64,000 bases of DNA from Lentzea jiangxiensis (GTDB lineage Bacteria > Actinomycetota > Actinomycetes > Mycobacteriales > Pseudonocardiaceae): assembly GCF_900104175.1 (NCBI RefSeq), contig NZ_FNIX01000006.1, positions 215,757 to 279,756 on the forward strand. The letters run 5' to 3'. Positions within the stretch are counted from its first letter, which is position 1; every line of letters starts with the position of its first letter. The notes below the pieces were generated by a model. That model made no database searches and had not been told where the DNA came from. It worked only from the letters and a program-made list of their open reading frames with translations. Of the stretch, positions 43,825 through 53,568 are shown piece after piece. The translations under genes were made by a program, and so were the position numbers.

Positions 43825-45131
43825 CCGAGATTCCGCGCAAGGCCGTGCAACGCACCGCCAAGCTGGCGAGCCTCCCGCTCGGGGTGGCGGGCCGGGTGGT
43901 GGGCGGCTGGGGCAAGCGACTGACCGGACGCGCGGCCGACGAGGTCAACGCCGAGGTGACGGCCAAGACGGCGGAGCAGGTCTTCGCGGTGCTCGGCCAG
44001 CTCAAGGGCGGCGCCATGAAGTTCGGCCAGGCGCTCAGCGTGTTCGAGGCGGCGGTCCCCGACGAGCTCGCGGCCCCGTACCGCGAGGCGCTGACGAAGC
44101 TGCAGACCGCGGCACCGCCGATGCCGGCCCGCACCACCCACCGCGTGCTCGCCGAGCAGCTGGGCACGTCGTGGCAGAAGCGCTTCCAGTCGTTCGACGA
44201 CGAGCCCGCCGCGTCGGCGTCCATCGGCCAGGTGCACCGCGCCGTGTGGCACGACGGCCGCGACGTGGCGGTGAAGGTCCAGTACCCCGGCGCCGACGAG
44301 GCCCTGCGCGCCGACCTGAAGCAGCTGCTGCGGTTCTCGCGGCTGCTGCAGGCGATCATGCCCGGCACCGACGTGCGCCCCCTGCTGGAGGAGCTGCGCG
44401 ACAGGTACCTGGAGGAGCTCGACTACCGCGACGAGGCCGCGAACCAGCGGACGTTCGCCAAGGCCTTCGAAGACGACCCGCACGTCGTGGTCCCCCGCGT
44501 CGTCGCCTCGGCCCCCAAGGTCATGGTGACCGAGTGGACCTCGGGCGTCGGCCTGTCGAAGATCATCCGCGAAGGTTCGGTGGAAGACCGCGACCTGGCA
44601 GGACAGCTCCTGGCCGAGTTCCACTTCTCGGCCCCGTCGCGCTCGGGCCTGCTGCACGCCGACCCGCACCCCGGCAACTTCATGCTGGGCGAGGACGGCC
44701 GCCTGCGCGTGATCGACTTCGGGGCCGTGGCCCGTCTCCCCGACGGCCTGCCGAAGACGCTGGGCCTGATGACCCGCCTGGCCCTGGACGGCCGCCCCGA
44801 CGACCTGGTCGAGCTGCTGCGGAACGAGAACTTCATCCGCGAGGGCATGGAACTGCACGGCGAGGACGTGCTCGGCTACCTGACCCCGTTCGTGGAGCCG
44901 CTGCGCACCGAGTCGTTCCACTTCACGCGCCGCTGGCTGCAGTCGCAGGCCGAACGGGTGGGAGATCTGCGCAGCCCGGATTCGCAGACCGGCCGCTCGT
45001 TGAACCTGCCGCCCCAATACCTGCTGATCCACCGGGTGACAATGGGAGCGACGGGCATTCTCTGCCAGCTCGACGCCCATGTGACCGCACGGGAAATCGT
45101 CGCCCGCTGGCAGCCTGGATTCGACGACTAA
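43821..45131 (+). CDS. AarF/UbiB (ABC1) family kinase-like protein
   Basis: 436 aa. ABC1 hallmarks: KxGQ in [18 protein letters not shown] nucleotide loop, VAVKVQYPG Lys, [10 protein letters not shown] catalytic loop, [10 protein letters not shown] (DFG). ADCK-type proteins act in quinone or lipid biology as atypical kinases or ATPases. GTG start overlaps the preceding stop. In M. tuberculosis the homologue (Rv3197) also lies next to whiB7. Confidence 0.92.
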   Translation: MTEIPRKAVQRTAKLASLPLGVAGRVVGGWGKRLTGRAADEVNAEVTAKTAEQVFAVLGQLKGGAMKFGQALSVFEAAVPDELAAPYREALTKLQTAAPPMPARTTHRVLAEQLGTSWQKRFQSFDDEPAASASIGQVHRAVWHDGRDVAVKVQYPGADEALRADLKQLLRFSRLLQAIMPGTDVRPLLEELRDRYLEELDYRDEAANQRTFAKAFEDDPHVVVPRVVASAPKVMVTEWTSGVGLSKIIREGSVEDRDLAGQLLAEFHFSAPSRSGLLHADPHPGNFMLGEDGRLRVIDFGAVARLPDGLPKTLGLMTRLALDGRPDDLVELLRNENFIREGMELHGEDVLGYLTPFVEPLRTESFHFTRRWLQSQAERVGDLRSPDSQTGRSLNLPPQYLLIHRVTMGATGILCQLDAHVTAREIVARWQPGFDD

Positions 45132-45217
45132 CTCGTCCGGGTGAACCTCCGCGGAGTTGTCCACAGGTTGGCTGCCAGCCCCCCTCCAGGGGCGTCCCGG
45201 TGGGCCACGATGGGCGC

Positions 45218-45760
45218 ATGTCATCCATCACCACCACCGCTGACCTGCTCGGATCCGGACTCTCCCCGCGGGAGATCCGGCGTCACTGCGCACCCGCCGG
45301 GCCGTGGCAACAGTTGCTGCCCGGTGTGGTTCTGACCAAGCCTTCGCCAGCCACCCGCCTCGACCGGCTTCGAGCCGTGCTTTCTTTCGCCGGGCCTTCA
45401 TCGGCGATCACGGGAGCGGACGCATTGACTCGCCGAGGTGCGGTGCTCCCCATTCCCCGGCACATTCACGTGCTCGCGGGAGAGAACTCGCGAAGAGCTC
45501 ATCCGGGGATCCTGCTCGAACGCACGACCCGGCCGCCGGGTGTGGTGGAGCGCGATGGACTCCGGTTGGTCGAGGCCGCCCGGGCCGCTGTGGACATGGC
45601 TCGGCGGGAGACGAACCCGCGGGCCGTCGTGCAGATCCTCGATGCGGTGGTGGGGGCTCGGTTGTGCTCGCCGGGTGAGCTCCGGGAGGAGTTGCGGGTG
45701 AGCAGCCGACGAGGAACAGCGCTGGTCAGACAGGCCTTATGTCACCTCTACCCGGCTTGA
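45218..45760 (+). CDS. AbiEi-like antitoxin-domain protein, C-terminally short
   Basis: 180 aa. N-terminal winged-helix of the type IV AbiEi antitoxin-like family (LLGSGLSPREIRRHCAPAGP, then LLPGVVL), then the conserved middle (RPPGVVERDGLRLVEAARA). Many actinomycete relatives continue to about 300 aa with a nuclease-like domain; this one stops just after RGTALVRQ, so it is probably truncated. No AbiEii toxin gene is adjacent. Confidence 0.6.
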   Translation: MSSITTTADLLGSGLSPREIRRHCAPAGPWQQLLPGVVLTKPSPATRLDRLRAVLSFAGPSSAITGADALTRRGAVLPIPRHIHVLAGENSRRAHPGILLERTTRPPGVVERDGLRLVEAARAAVDMARRETNPRAVVQILDAVVGARLCSPGELREELRVSSRRGTALVRQALCHLYPA

Positions 45761-46167
45761 TCAGGCCTTGTGGCGGGGGCACCGACGGCTGAAATGGCCT
45801 TGGACGACGTCCGCAGCACCGCGAGGGCTTGCTGAGCGCTGCCCCGGATCGCTCGGTTGATGGGGTGCCACGGACGGACTTCCGGCTCGGCTTCCGGCCG
45901 CCCGCCCGAGGTGGCGCCGTCGGCGCGTCGGGTCAACGCCACCTGTCCACGTGATCCGCCTCGGGCGATGCGTGGAGCGCGGGGATTCTCGCAATGCTGC
46001 GTCGGCCGACCTCACTCAACCGTGCCCGTCGCGCTCACTCGACACCACCAGCTCTCACGTGCCACTCGGCGCCCCACAACCCCATGTCGACGCAACCCGC
46101 GACTGCGCACAACGCCAAGCCAGCTGTCAGCACCAAGCCGTCAGTACCGGTCCATCAGCACAAGCCG
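45761..46167. other. 407-bp region without a supported gene
   Basis: Probably partly decayed sequence following the truncated AbiEi-like gene. A minus-strand ORF (45748-45942) and plus-strand ORFs lack recognisable features. Short repeats of AAGCCGTCAG occur near 46135-46170. Confidence 0.3.
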
Positions 46168-46350
46168 TCAGCGCCAGTACTCGTCCGGCAACTTCCCCTC
46201 GATGTCCCGCACGTGGGTCTTCGAGCAGACGTGGCACAACCAGCGGACAGCCCCGCCAGTCCGCTCCGACGACCAGGCCAGGAACTCCAGGTCGGAAACG
46301 GAGGAACGCATCCGCCCACATCTGTGGCACACCGCGGCCGGGGCCGTCAC
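46168..46350 (-). CDS. Small zinc-ribbon protein (60 aa)
   Basis: GTG 46350 overlaps the stop of the methyltransferase gene (GTGA), so it is coupled. Two CxxC pairs (VCHRCGRM and LCHVCSKTH) frame an acidic/aromatic middle (DLEFLAWSSERTGG). Ends GKLPDEYWR. Function unknown. Confidence 0.7.
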   Translation of the reverse strand: MTAPAAVCHRCGRMRSSVSDLEFLAWSSERTGGAVRWLCHVCSKTHVRDIEGKLPDEYWR

Positions 46351-47219
46351 CGGCGACGTCCCACGTGGACGGTGTCGGTCTCCAGCAGGAACACGTCCTC
46401 GCGGGCGCCCAAGTACTCCGAGTCGGCGGGGTTGAGCAGGCGGCGCAGCGCGTCGCGGTCGGCCGGGTGCAGGGACGGACCGGTGATGTCGGCGAGCCAG
46501 GTCAGGCGGTCGACGGCCCAGTCGCGGACCAGTTGTTTCGCCGGGGCCGGGTGGTCGACGACGAAGCTGAAGGCGCTGATCTCGCCGAGGCCCGCGTCGG
46601 CCAAGGCCACGTTCCAGCCGACCGGCAGGCGGACGGTGCCCGTCATGTTCTCGCGCATCGACACGAACCACGACGCGCGGGCCGCGGCCATGCGGTCCTG
46701 CAGACCGGGTTCGCCGACGCCCAGGTCCCACGGGAGGAAGCGGGTCTCGAGGCCGCCTTCCGCCAGGGCCAGCCAGCCGCCGGGGGCCAGGGCCGAGACC
46801 AGGCGTTTCAAGCCGCGCAGCTGATCAGGGAGGTGGTGCACGACCCGGGAACCCCAGATGAGCTCGACCGGGCCGGTGAACGACAGCGGGTCCTCGGCGG
46901 CGAGGTCGGCGAGCACCGGCTTCACCGACACGGCTCCGTCGGCTTCGGCGCGGGCCGCGGTGCAGGCCGCGTCGAGGAGTTCGGGGGTGGCGTCGACCAG
47001 GACCAGGACGCCGCCGCCGTGCTCGCGCAGCGCCGCTGCCAGCGGCACGCTCATGGAGCCGGCTCCGCAGCCGACGTCCATCACGACCGGGGAGTCGGGC
47101 AGCGGTGCGACCAGTCTGCGCGCGACCGAGGACAGCGCCTCCGACTGCAGCGAGCCGTAGCGCCTCATCGCGTGGAGGCGGGCGGCCCAGTCGATTCCGT
47201 CGTGGGTGTGGTGCGGCAC
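46347..47219 (-). CDS. Class I SAM-dependent methyltransferase
   Basis: 290 aa. SAM motif I VMDVGCGAGSMSVPLA, motif II Asp in VLVDATPELLDAA, later WGSRVVHHLP. Substrate unknown. Downstream 60-aa zinc-ribbon gene overlaps by 4 bases and may be a partner. GTG start. Confidence 0.88.
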   Translation of the reverse strand: MPHHTHDGIDWAARLHAMRRYGSLQSEALSSVARRLVAPLPDSPVVMDVGCGAGSMSVPLAAALREHGGGVLVLVDATPELLDAACTAARAEADGAVSVKPVLADLAAEDPLSFTGPVELIWGSRVVHHLPDQLRGLKRLVSALAPGGWLALAEGGLETRFLPWDLGVGEPGLQDRMAAARASWFVSMRENMTGTVRLPVGWNVALADAGLGEISAFSFVVDHPAPAKQLVRDWAVDRLTWLADITGPSLHPADRDALRRLLNPADSEYLGAREDVFLLETDTVHVGRRR

Positions 47220-47246
47220 AAGGGGAACGGTACGGAGGAACGGCCA

Positions 47247-47280
47247 AGGCCGCCATCCACCTTCTCGTGGATGACGGCCT
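47247..47280 (-). terminator. Terminator of the whiB7 operon
   Basis: A 13-14 bp stem (AGGCCGCCATCCAC with TGGATGACGGCCT), 14 bases beyond the gene at 47294. Confidence 0.65.
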
Positions 47281-47293
47281 CAGCTCGAGACTG

Positions 47294-47509
47294 TCAGAGG
47301 TCGAAGCGAGCCGCTCTGCGTCCCGCCCATCGCGACAACCTGCGCCAACGTTGCGCTGACGCGAGGCGGTTCGCCAGGCGTTGCTCTTCCGCGAACCTCT
47401 GGGCTTCTTGTATTCGTATTCGTACGAGTTCTTCATTCAGAGACATGGGTGTGAGGCCCTCGTTCAGGTAGGCGGGCATTGCGCTGTGGTTGAGCTGCAC
47501 GGTGTTCAC
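47294..47509 (-). CDS. Small basic protein coupled to whiB7 (71 aa)
   Basis: GTG 47509 overlaps the whiB7 stop (GTGA). The product has a helical, Arg/Gln/Glu-rich middle (LVRIRIQEAQRFAEEQRLAN) and a strongly basic end (RWRRLSRWAGRRAARFDL). No family known. Co-translation suggests it is expressed in the same antibiotic-stress response. Confidence 0.6.
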   Translation of the reverse strand: MNTVQLNHSAMPAYLNEGLTPMSLNEELVRIRIQEAQRFAEEQRLANRLASAQRWRRLSRWAGRRAARFDL

Positions 47510-47826
47510 GCTGCCGCCTCCGTCTTGCTGGCAGTGACGACGGACGCGTCCTTGCGCGGACGGCCACGCGGCCGCTTCCGCGCGATGACGACACCGCGCT
47601 CGAAGATCTCTCCACCCCAGACGCCCCACGGCTCGTGACGGGCGACCGCGCCGGCGAGGCACTCGGCCAGCACCGGGCAGGTCCCGCAGAAGGCCTTCGC
47701 CTTCTCGAGGTCGGCCGGCGCGTCAGCGAACCAGAGGTCGGGGTTGTGCGTGCGGCAGGGGATGTCGAGCCCCTCCGCGAGGTCCGGAAGTGTCTCGCCC
47801 GTGAGCGGGACAGTCGCGGTCAACAT
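47506..47826 (-). CDS. whiB7: Transcriptional regulator WhiB7
   Basis: 106 aa. Four Cys for a [4Fe-4S] cluster (IPCRTHNPDLWF, then FCGTCPVLAEC), the GVWGG turn and a C-terminal AT-hook RKRPRGRPRK that separates WhiB7 from other Wbl proteins. It activates intrinsic antibiotic-resistance genes with the primary sigma factor. ATG follows AAGGAG. The long leader contains a small ORF and an attenuator, and the promoter has the AT-rich WhiB7 signature. Confidence 0.95.
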   Translation of the reverse strand: MLTATVPLTGETLPDLAEGLDIPCRTHNPDLWFADAPADLEKAKAFCGTCPVLAECLAGAVARHEPWGVWGGEIFERGVVIARKRPRGRPRKDASVVTASKTEAAA

Positions 47827-47855
47827 CAGGGTTTTCTCCTTGTGTGGGGTACCGC

Positions 47856-47901
47856 AAAAACACGAAGGCCGCGGACTCTGTGCGAGTCCGCGGCCTTCGT
47901 G
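47856..47901 (-). terminator. Attenuator terminator in the whiB7 leader
   Basis: A perfect 17-bp stem (CACGAAGGCCGCGGACT and complement), 7-nt loop, followed on the minus strand by TTTTT, 30 bases before the whiB7 start codon. It begins 23 bases after the stop of the leader ORF. Attenuation of whiB7 through leader translation is established in mycobacteria and streptomycetes. Confidence 0.88.
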
Positions 47902-47924
47902 AGCCTGGTGGTCCTTCGACCCTC

Positions 47925-48200
47925 TTATGGGGTCGGCAGGAACCTTCTCACTTGATGCGCGGACGGCGCATTCGTGTAGTTGTGGACGGCATCGATCACC
48001 GGCAGCGCGACAATCGGCTGCTCGCTGCGCAGTTCGCCGCCGCCGAGGGCGGTGGCGCGCAGTCCGGTGGCCCGCTCGCGGGTCGGCAATGCCACTGGCT
48101 CCAGGGCAGACTGCTGCCACATGGCCTGGGCGTCGGCAGACGCGCAGAAGCCCTCGGACACGGGGAGGCCGAGCGCGCGCGAAGTCATGAAGAGCTTCAC
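47925..48200 (-). CDS. whiB7 leader ORF (91 aa)
   Basis: GTG 48200 follows a strong GGAGGAGG site by 8 bases. Third positions are GC-rich and the product is protein-like (FMTSRALGLPVSEGFC, then SEQPIVALPVIDAVHNY). It ends in TAA within a small hairpin just ahead of the attenuator. It is longer than the short uORFs described for other whiB7 leaders, so it may act as both a regulator of attenuation and a protein. Confidence 0.6.
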   Translation of the reverse strand: MKLFMTSRALGLPVSEGFCASADAQAMWQQSALEPVALPTRERATGLRATALGGGELRSEQPIVALPVIDAVHNYTNAPSAHQVRRFLPTP

Positions 48201-48300
48201 GACGGCCACCTCCTCCATAGAGAGCTCTGCTGCAGAGAGCTAGAGCGTGTAGTAGTAGTTCTTCTTCCCCAGACGGGTCCTCCGGACCCGGCATGAGCAG

Positions 48301-48345
48301 GTTATGACCCCGTACCTGAGGCTCGCAACCTATTTAAGAAAACTT
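48301..48345 (-). promoter_or_regulatory. whiB7 promoter with AT-rich WhiB7-binding element
   Basis: On the minus strand: AT-rich AAGTTTTCTTAAATAGG (48329-48345) directly upstream of a -35 TTGCGA (48323-48328), 16-bp spacer, -10 CATAAC (48301-48306). AT-rich DNA touching the -35 is the known WhiB7 target, so autoregulation is likely. Confidence 0.65.
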
Positions 48346-48352
48346 GTCCCGA

Positions 48353-50422
48353 TCAGGTGGCGGAGTACCCGACACCGGCTCGGACCAGCCCCAACACGTC
48401 GTCGCCGAACTTGTCGAGCTTCGACGCGCCGATGCCGGAGATCGCCACCAGCCCGGCCGTGTCCGTGGGTCGCTGCTCCGCGATCGCCATCAGCGTGGCG
48501 TCCGTGAAGACGACGTACGCGGGCACCTTGAGCTCCCGCGCCCGTCCCGCACGCCAGCGGCGCAACGACTCGAGCAGTTCCTCGTCCACATCGGACGGAC
48601 AGGACCTGCACCGGCCGAGCTTGACGGCCTGCGCCTCGGCCAGGGTCGACGCGCACACCCGGCAGGTCGGTTTCTCCTTCTTCATCAGAGGAGGGCGCTG
48701 GGCGCCGCCGGATACCCGCGCGGCCGGGTGGTTTTCGGGGACGAGGCTGTAGAGGAAGCGCGAGCGGCGGCGGTACTTGCGTCCACCGGCCGCGCGAGCA
48801 AGCGCCCACGACAGCCAGATGTGCTCACGCGCGCGTGTGACGCCCACATACAAAAGGCGGCGTTCTTCTTCGATCTTCGCCTCGTCGCCATCGGCGTACT
48901 GGATCGGCATCGTGCCCTCGACCAGTCCGACGAGGAACACGGCGTCCCACTCCAGGCCCTTCGAGGCGTGCAGCGACGCGAGCGTCACGCCTTCGACCGT
49001 CGGCGGGTGCTGCGCCTCGGCACGCAGGTCCAGCTCGACGCAGAACCGCGGCAGGTCGGCCTCGGGAGAGGACACGGCGAACTCCTCGGCGAGCTCGACG
49101 AGTGCGAGCAGCGACTCCCAGCGTTCGCGCGCGGAACCACCCGTCGGCGGTTCGTCGGTCAGGCCGACGCGGCTCAGCACCGACCGGACGACCTCGGGCA
49201 GGCTGCCGGAGACCTCGCCCGCCGAGCGGAGCGTGATCATCGCCTGGCGCACCTCGGCGCGCTCGAAGAAGCGCTCGCCACCGCGCACCAGGTACGGGAT
49301 GCCGAGCGAGGCGAGCGCCTGCTCGTACACCTCGGACTGCGCGTTGACGCGGTAGAGGATCGCGATCTCGGAGGCCGCGACGCCCTCGTCGAGCAACGTC
49401 TTGACGCGGCCCGCGACGGCGTCGGCCTCGGCCGGCTCGTCGTCGAACTCGTGGAAGCGCGGCTTGGGGCCGTCCGGACGCTGCCCGATCAGCTGCAGCC
49501 GCGAGCCCGCGGGACGTCCGCGCGCCCACTTGATGACGTCGTTGGCCAGTTCGACGACCTGGGGCGTCGACCGGTAGTCGCGCTCCAGCCGCACGACGAC
49601 CGCCTCGGGGAACCGCCGCCCGAAGTTGAGCAGCGGCTGCGGCGAGGCGCCCGCGAACGAGTAGATGGTCTGGTTCGCGTCGCCGACGACGGTCAGGTCG
49701 TCGCGGTTGCCGAGCCACGAGTCGAGCACGCGCTGCTGCAGCGGCGTCACGTCCTGGTACTCGTCGACGACGAAGCAGCGGTAGCGGTCGCGGAACTCCT
49801 GCGCGACCTCGGCGTTGTCCTCCAGCGCGCCCGCCGTGTAGAGAAGCAGGTCGTCGAAGTCGAGCAGCTGCGCCTCGTTCTTGAGCTGCTCGTAGGTCGC
49901 GTAGAGCTTCACGATCTGCTCGGCGGGCGCCGGGATGTCCCTGGCGGCACGCTCGGCGGCGACCGGGTAGTCCTCGGGCGTCAGCAGCGACGCCTTCGCC
50001 CACTCGATCTCGCTGGTCAGGTCGCGCAGCGCGTCCGCCTCGGTCGGCAGGCCCAGCCGGGTCGCGGCACGGGCGACGACGCGGATCTTCTGGTCGACGA
50101 GCTCCCAGCGCGGGCCGCCGATGACCCGCGGCCAGAAGTAGCGCAGCTGGCGCGACGCGGCGGCGTGGAACGTCACGGCCTGTGCGCCGTGCACGTCGAG
50201 GGAACGCAGACGGGTGCGCATCTCCCCCGCCGCGCGCTTGGTGAACGTGACGGCGAGGACCTGCGAGGGGGCGACGTGACCGCGTTGGCACAGGTAGGCG
50301 ATGCGGTGCGTGATGGTGCGCGTCTTGCCGGTGCCGGCGCCCGCGAGCACGCAGACCGGGCCGCGGGGCGCCTCGACCGCTGCGCGCTGTTCCGGATCGA
50401 GACCCTCGAGCAACGCGTCCAT
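48353..50422 (-). CDS. uvrD2: ATP-dependent DNA helicase UvrD2
   Basis: 689 aa from ATG 50422. SF1A motifs: [62 protein letters not shown] tetra-Cys motif (CRVCAS and CRSCPS) precedes a C-terminal HRDC domain, the layout of mycobacterial UvrD2. It unwinds DNA in the 3'-5' direction in repair. Its 3' end overlaps the region of the whiB7 promoter. Confidence 0.93.
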   Translation of the reverse strand: MDALLEGLDPEQRAAVEAPRGPVCVLAGAGTGKTRTITHRIAYLCQRGHVAPSQVLAVTFTKRAAGEMRTRLRSLDVHGAQAVTFHAAASRQLRYFWPRVIGGPRWELVDQKIRVVARAATRLGLPTEADALRDLTSEIEWAKASLLTPEDYPVAAERAARDIPAPAEQIVKLYATYEQLKNEAQLLDFDDLLLYTAGALEDNAEVAQEFRDRYRCFVVDEYQDVTPLQQRVLDSWLGNRDDLTVVGDANQTIYSFAGASPQPLLNFGRRFPEAVVVRLERDYRSTPQVVELANDVIKWARGRPAGSRLQLIGQRPDGPKPRFHEFDDEPAEADAVAGRVKTLLDEGVAASEIAILYRVNAQSEVYEQALASLGIPYLVRGGERFFERAEVRQAMITLRSAGEVSGSLPEVVRSVLSRVGLTDEPPTGGSARERWESLLALVELAEEFAVSSPEADLPRFCVELDLRAEAQHPPTVEGVTLASLHASKGLEWDAVFLVGLVEGTMPIQYADGDEAKIEEERRLLYVGVTRAREHIWLSWALARAAGGRKYRRRSRFLYSLVPENHPAARVSGGAQRPPLMKKEKPTCRVCASTLAEAQAVKLGRCRSCPSDVDEELLESLRRWRAGRARELKVPAYVVFTDATLMAIAEQRPTDTAGLVAISGIGASKLDKFGDDVLGLVRAGVGYSAT

Positions 50423-50503
50423 GCCGGCAGTCTCGCAGATGGCCGGGCTGAGTTCTTGCGGGAGCCCGCTGTGTTCGTCCAACCCGGCCAGTATCCTGTG
50501 GGT

Positions 50504-51232
50504 ATGGCTGGTAAGCAGGACAAGGCGGCTGCCAAGGAAGCGGCGAAGGTTCGTCGCGCGGCATCACGCGAGCGGCGCAAGCAGATCTTCGAGGCGTTCA
50601 AGATGCAGCGCCGCGAGGACAAGGCGCTCGTTCCGCTGATGCTGGGCACCCTGCTCGGCGTCACCGCGATCGCCGTGGTCCTCGGCTTGGTCTTCAACGC
50701 GGTCTGGATGTTCGTGCCGCTGGGCGTCGCCATCGGCGCGCTGCTGGCCGTGATCATCTTCGGCCGCCGCGTCCAGAGCAACGTCTTCCGCAAGGCGGAC
50801 GGCCAGCCGGGCGCGGGCGCGTGGGCGCTGGAGAACCTGCGTGGCCGCTGGCGCGTGACGCCCGCCGTCGCGGGCACCACCCAACTCGACGCCGTGCACC
50901 GCGTGCTGGGCCGGCCGGGCGTCGTCCTGGTCGCCGAGGGCGCCCCGCAGCGCGTGAAGCCGCTCCTCGCGCAGGAGAAGAAGCGCATCGCGCGCGTCGT
51001 CGGCGAGACCCCGATCTACGACTTCATCATCGGCTCCGAGGAGGGCCAGGTCCCGCTGAAGAAGCTGCAGTCGACGCTGATGAAGCTGCCGCGCAACATC
51101 ACGGCTGCCCAGGTCGACACGCTCGAGACCCGTCTCGCCGCGCTGGCCAGCCGCGGCGCCGCCCTGCCGAAGGGCCCGATGCCGGCGGGCGCCAAGATGC
51201 GCAACGTCCAGCGCACCCTGCGTCGCCGCTGA
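50504..51232 (+). CDS. DUF4191 family membrane protein
   Basis: 242 aa. Charged N-terminus ([20 protein letters not shown]), two membrane helices (residues 43-90, [20 protein letters not shown]), then a cytoplasmic domain with RVIGETP-like core ([17 protein letters not shown]). Actinobacterial family of unknown role, usually beside an RDD gene and glnA as here. Divergent from uvrD2. Confidence 0.88.
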   Translation: MAGKQDKAAAKEAAKVRRAASRERRKQIFEAFKMQRREDKALVPLMLGTLLGVTAIAVVLGLVFNAVWMFVPLGVAIGALLAVIIFGRRVQSNVFRKADGQPGAGAWALENLRGRWRVTPAVAGTTQLDAVHRVLGRPGVVLVAEGAPQRVKPLLAQEKKRIARVVGETPIYDFIIGSEEGQVPLKKLQSTLMKLPRNITAAQVDTLETRLAALASRGAALPKGPMPAGAKMRNVQRTLRRR

Positions 51233-51311
51233 CCTCGAAGTTCTCACTGGAACGGCGCTCGTCTCCCACCTGCGGGGACGGGCGCCGTTCCGCGTCAGGC
51301 CCCGATGACCG

Positions 51312-51490
51312 ACGCCGATGCACCTGGTGTGCGGCGCCTACCGGCTCGACCGCGGCCAGGCGCGGATGCTGCGCGACGGCGAGGCTCGCCTCGGTCGCGC
51401 GCCAGGTCGGCTACCGGTCCGAGTTCGTCTCGCGGCGGCGTTCAGACGGGAGGTCGGCGTGGTGCCCGGCCGGTTCCGGCGCGGGTCAGC
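51312..51490 (+). pseudogene. AraC-family regulator remnant
   Basis: Fragments only. MHLVCGAYRLDRGQ resembles the cupin_6 ligand-binding part of AraC regulators. It is fused by deletion to a second-helix region, VARQVGYRSEFVS, then after a frame change AAFRREVGVVPGRFRRG. The original gene would be about 300 codons. Confidence 0.55.
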
Positions 51491-51959
51491 GCACCTTGAT
51501 GACGACGGTGCCGGCGGCCTTGTCGTGCAGGCACCGCCCGTCCGAGTCCCAGACCAGCGCCGGGATCAGCGGGAAGATGAGCACGGTCCGCAGCAGCGCG
51601 CGGGGCAGGTGCACGAACGTCTTGCCGTCGATGCGCGCCACCCGCAGGCCGAGCAGCGCGTGCCCCGGCGTGAAGCCGAAGAACGCGACCGCGACCACGG
51701 TGATGACGAACCAGGCCAGCAGGCTCCAGTTCTTCGGCAGGTCGGGCTGCGTGAACACGGCCGCGACACCCGCGGAGAGGAGGAAGTCGACCAGGATGGC
51801 GAACGTGCGCCGCCCGATCGAGGCGATCGAGCCCGGCCCCTTCTCCGGGAAGCCATGACGCTCGCCACGCCAGCGCTGCTGCGTGCCGTCGTTCGAGTCG
51901 TCACCCGGGGACAGCACCGAGTTGGGTCCTGACAGCCACGAACCGGTCCACCTGCTCAC
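51486..51959 (-). CDS. RDD family membrane protein
   Basis: 157 aa. A polar N-terminus is followed by an RDD-type domain (RRTFAILVDFLLSAGVA, with the R and D residues), then three membrane helices and GHALLGLRVARIDG. Function unknown; some RDD proteins are ion antiporters. Conserved between DUF4191 and glnA. Confidence 0.87.
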   Translation of the reverse strand: MSRWTGSWLSGPNSVLSPGDDSNDGTQQRWRGERHGFPEKGPGSIASIGRRTFAILVDFLLSAGVAAVFTQPDLPKNWSLLAWFVITVVAVAFFGFTPGHALLGLRVARIDGKTFVHLPRALLRTVLIFPLIPALVWDSDGRCLHDKAAGTVVIKVR

Positions 51960-52028
51960 TCCTCCAGAGTAAGCCCGTGAACGCGGGGTGAGGACCGGCA
52001 GGTCGCCTTGCCCCCTGGGACGTCCCCG

Positions 52029-52066
52029 TTAACACTGGCGAAACATCCGAGTGACGGACGGGCAAC
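52029..52066 (+). promoter_or_regulatory. GlnR-type box upstream of glnA
   Basis: Four half-sites with exact 6-bp spacing: TTAAC-n6-GAAAC-n6-GTGAC-n6-GCAAC. This matches the actinobacterial GlnR consensus (gTnAC-n6-GAAAC repeats). It ends 62 bases before the glnA start. Confidence 0.75.
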
Positions 52067-52128
52067 ACCGCCGACATACGGTCGCTCGTGATGACAAGCC
52101 GTTGTCCATAGTCAAGGAGTCGACGAGG

Positions 52129-53553
52129 GTGTTCAAGAATTCCGACGAGGTGCTGAAGTTCATCACCGACGAGGGCGTCAAGTTCGTCGACGTGCGGTTC
52201 AGCGACCTGCCGGGCGTGATGCAGCACTTCACGCTGCCGGCGAAGGCGTTCGACGCAGACGCCATCGAAGAGGGTCTCGCCTTCGACGGCTCCTCCGTGC
52301 GCGGCTTCCAGTCCATCCACGAGTCGGACATGCTGCTGCTGCCCGACCTCTACACCGCGCGCCTCGACCCGTTCCGGATCGAGAAGACGCTCATCGTGAA
52401 CTTCTTCGTGCACGACCCGTTCACGCGTGAGGCGTACAGCCGCGACCCGCGCAACATCGCGCGCAAGGCCGAGCAGTACATCACCGACTCGGGCATCGCC
52501 GACACCGCGTACTTCGGTGCCGAGGCGGAGTTCTACATCTTCGACTCGATCCAGTTCGACACCACCGGGAACTCCTCGTTCCACAAGATCGACGCGGTCT
52601 CCGGCTGGTGGAACACCGGCCGTGAGGAAGAGGGCGGCAACCTCGGCTACAAGGTCAAGTACAAGGGCGGCTACTTCCCGGTCACCCCGAACGACCACTA
52701 CGCCGACCTGCGCGACCAGATGGTCCTCAACATGGAGGCCCAGGGCTTCACGGTCGAGCGCGCGCACCACGAGGTGGGCACCGGCGGCCAGGCCGAGATC
52801 AACTACAAGTTCAACACGCTGCTGCACGCCGCGGACGACCTGATGCTGTTCAAGTACATCATCAAGAACACCGCCTGGCAGGCCGGCAAGACCGTCACCT
52901 TCATGCCGAAGCCCCTGTTCGGCGACAACGGCTCGGGCATGCACACGCACCAGTCGCTGTGGAAGGACGGCGCGCCGCTGTTCCACGACGAGAGCGGCTA
53001 CGCGGGCCTGTCCGACACCGCCCGCCACTACATCGGCGGCATCCTGCACCACGCGCCGTCGCTGCTGGCGTTCACCAACCCGACGGTGAACTCCTACCAC
53101 CGCCTGGTCCCGGGCTACGAGGCCCCGGTCTCGCTGGTCTACTCCCAGCGCAACCGCTCGGCGTGCGTCCGCATCCCGATCACGGGCAACAACCCGAAGG
53201 CCAAGCGCATCGAGTTCCGCTGCCCCGACTCCTCGGGCAACCCGTACCTCGCCTTCTCGGCGATGGTCATGGCGGGCCTCGACGGCGTGAAGAACAAGAT
53301 CGAGCCGCCGGCCCCGATCGACAAGGACCTCTACGAGCTCCCGCCCGAGGAGGCCCGCGACGTCAAGCAGGTCCCCGCGACCCTGGACGCCGTGCTCGAC
53401 AACCTCGAGGCCGATCACGAGTTCCTGCTCGAGGGCGGCGTGTTCACGCCGGACGTGATCGACACCTGGATCTCGTACAAGCGCGAGCAGGAGATCGACC
53501 CGCTGCGCCTGCGCCCGAACCCCTACGAGTTCGCCCTCTACTACGACGTGTGA
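52129..53553 (+). CDS. glnA: Glutamine synthetase, type I
   Basis: 474 aa from GTG 52129, after AAGGAG. GSI signatures: FDGSSVRGF (beta-Grasp), [18 protein letters not shown] (ATP-binding), NRSACVRIP, and the adenylylation loop [10 protein letters not shown] with the target Tyr. It makes glutamine from glutamate and ammonia. GlnE, encoded 3 kb downstream, would adenylylate it. A GlnR box lies upstream. Confidence 0.97.
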   Translation: MFKNSDEVLKFITDEGVKFVDVRFSDLPGVMQHFTLPAKAFDADAIEEGLAFDGSSVRGFQSIHESDMLLLPDLYTARLDPFRIEKTLIVNFFVHDPFTREAYSRDPRNIARKAEQYITDSGIADTAYFGAEAEFYIFDSIQFDTTGNSSFHKIDAVSGWWNTGREEEGGNLGYKVKYKGGYFPVTPNDHYADLRDQMVLNMEAQGFTVERAHHEVGTGGQAEINYKFNTLLHAADDLMLFKYIIKNTAWQAGKTVTFMPKPLFGDNGSGMHTHQSLWKDGAPLFHDESGYAGLSDTARHYIGGILHHAPSLLAFTNPTVNSYHRLVPGYEAPVSLVYSQRNRSACVRIPITGNNPKAKRIEFRCPDSSGNPYLAFSAMVMAGLDGVKNKIEPPAPIDKDLYELPPEEARDVKQVPATLDAVLDNLEADHEFLLEGGVFTPDVIDTWISYKREQEIDPLRLRPNPYEFALYYDV

Positions 53554-53568
53554 TCGGCGGCTCTTCGC

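Noticed and set aside
48344..50503. Long plus-strand extension upstream of the DUF4191 gene
   Set aside because: Opposite uvrD2 and without protein-like sequence; the real start is ATG 50504.
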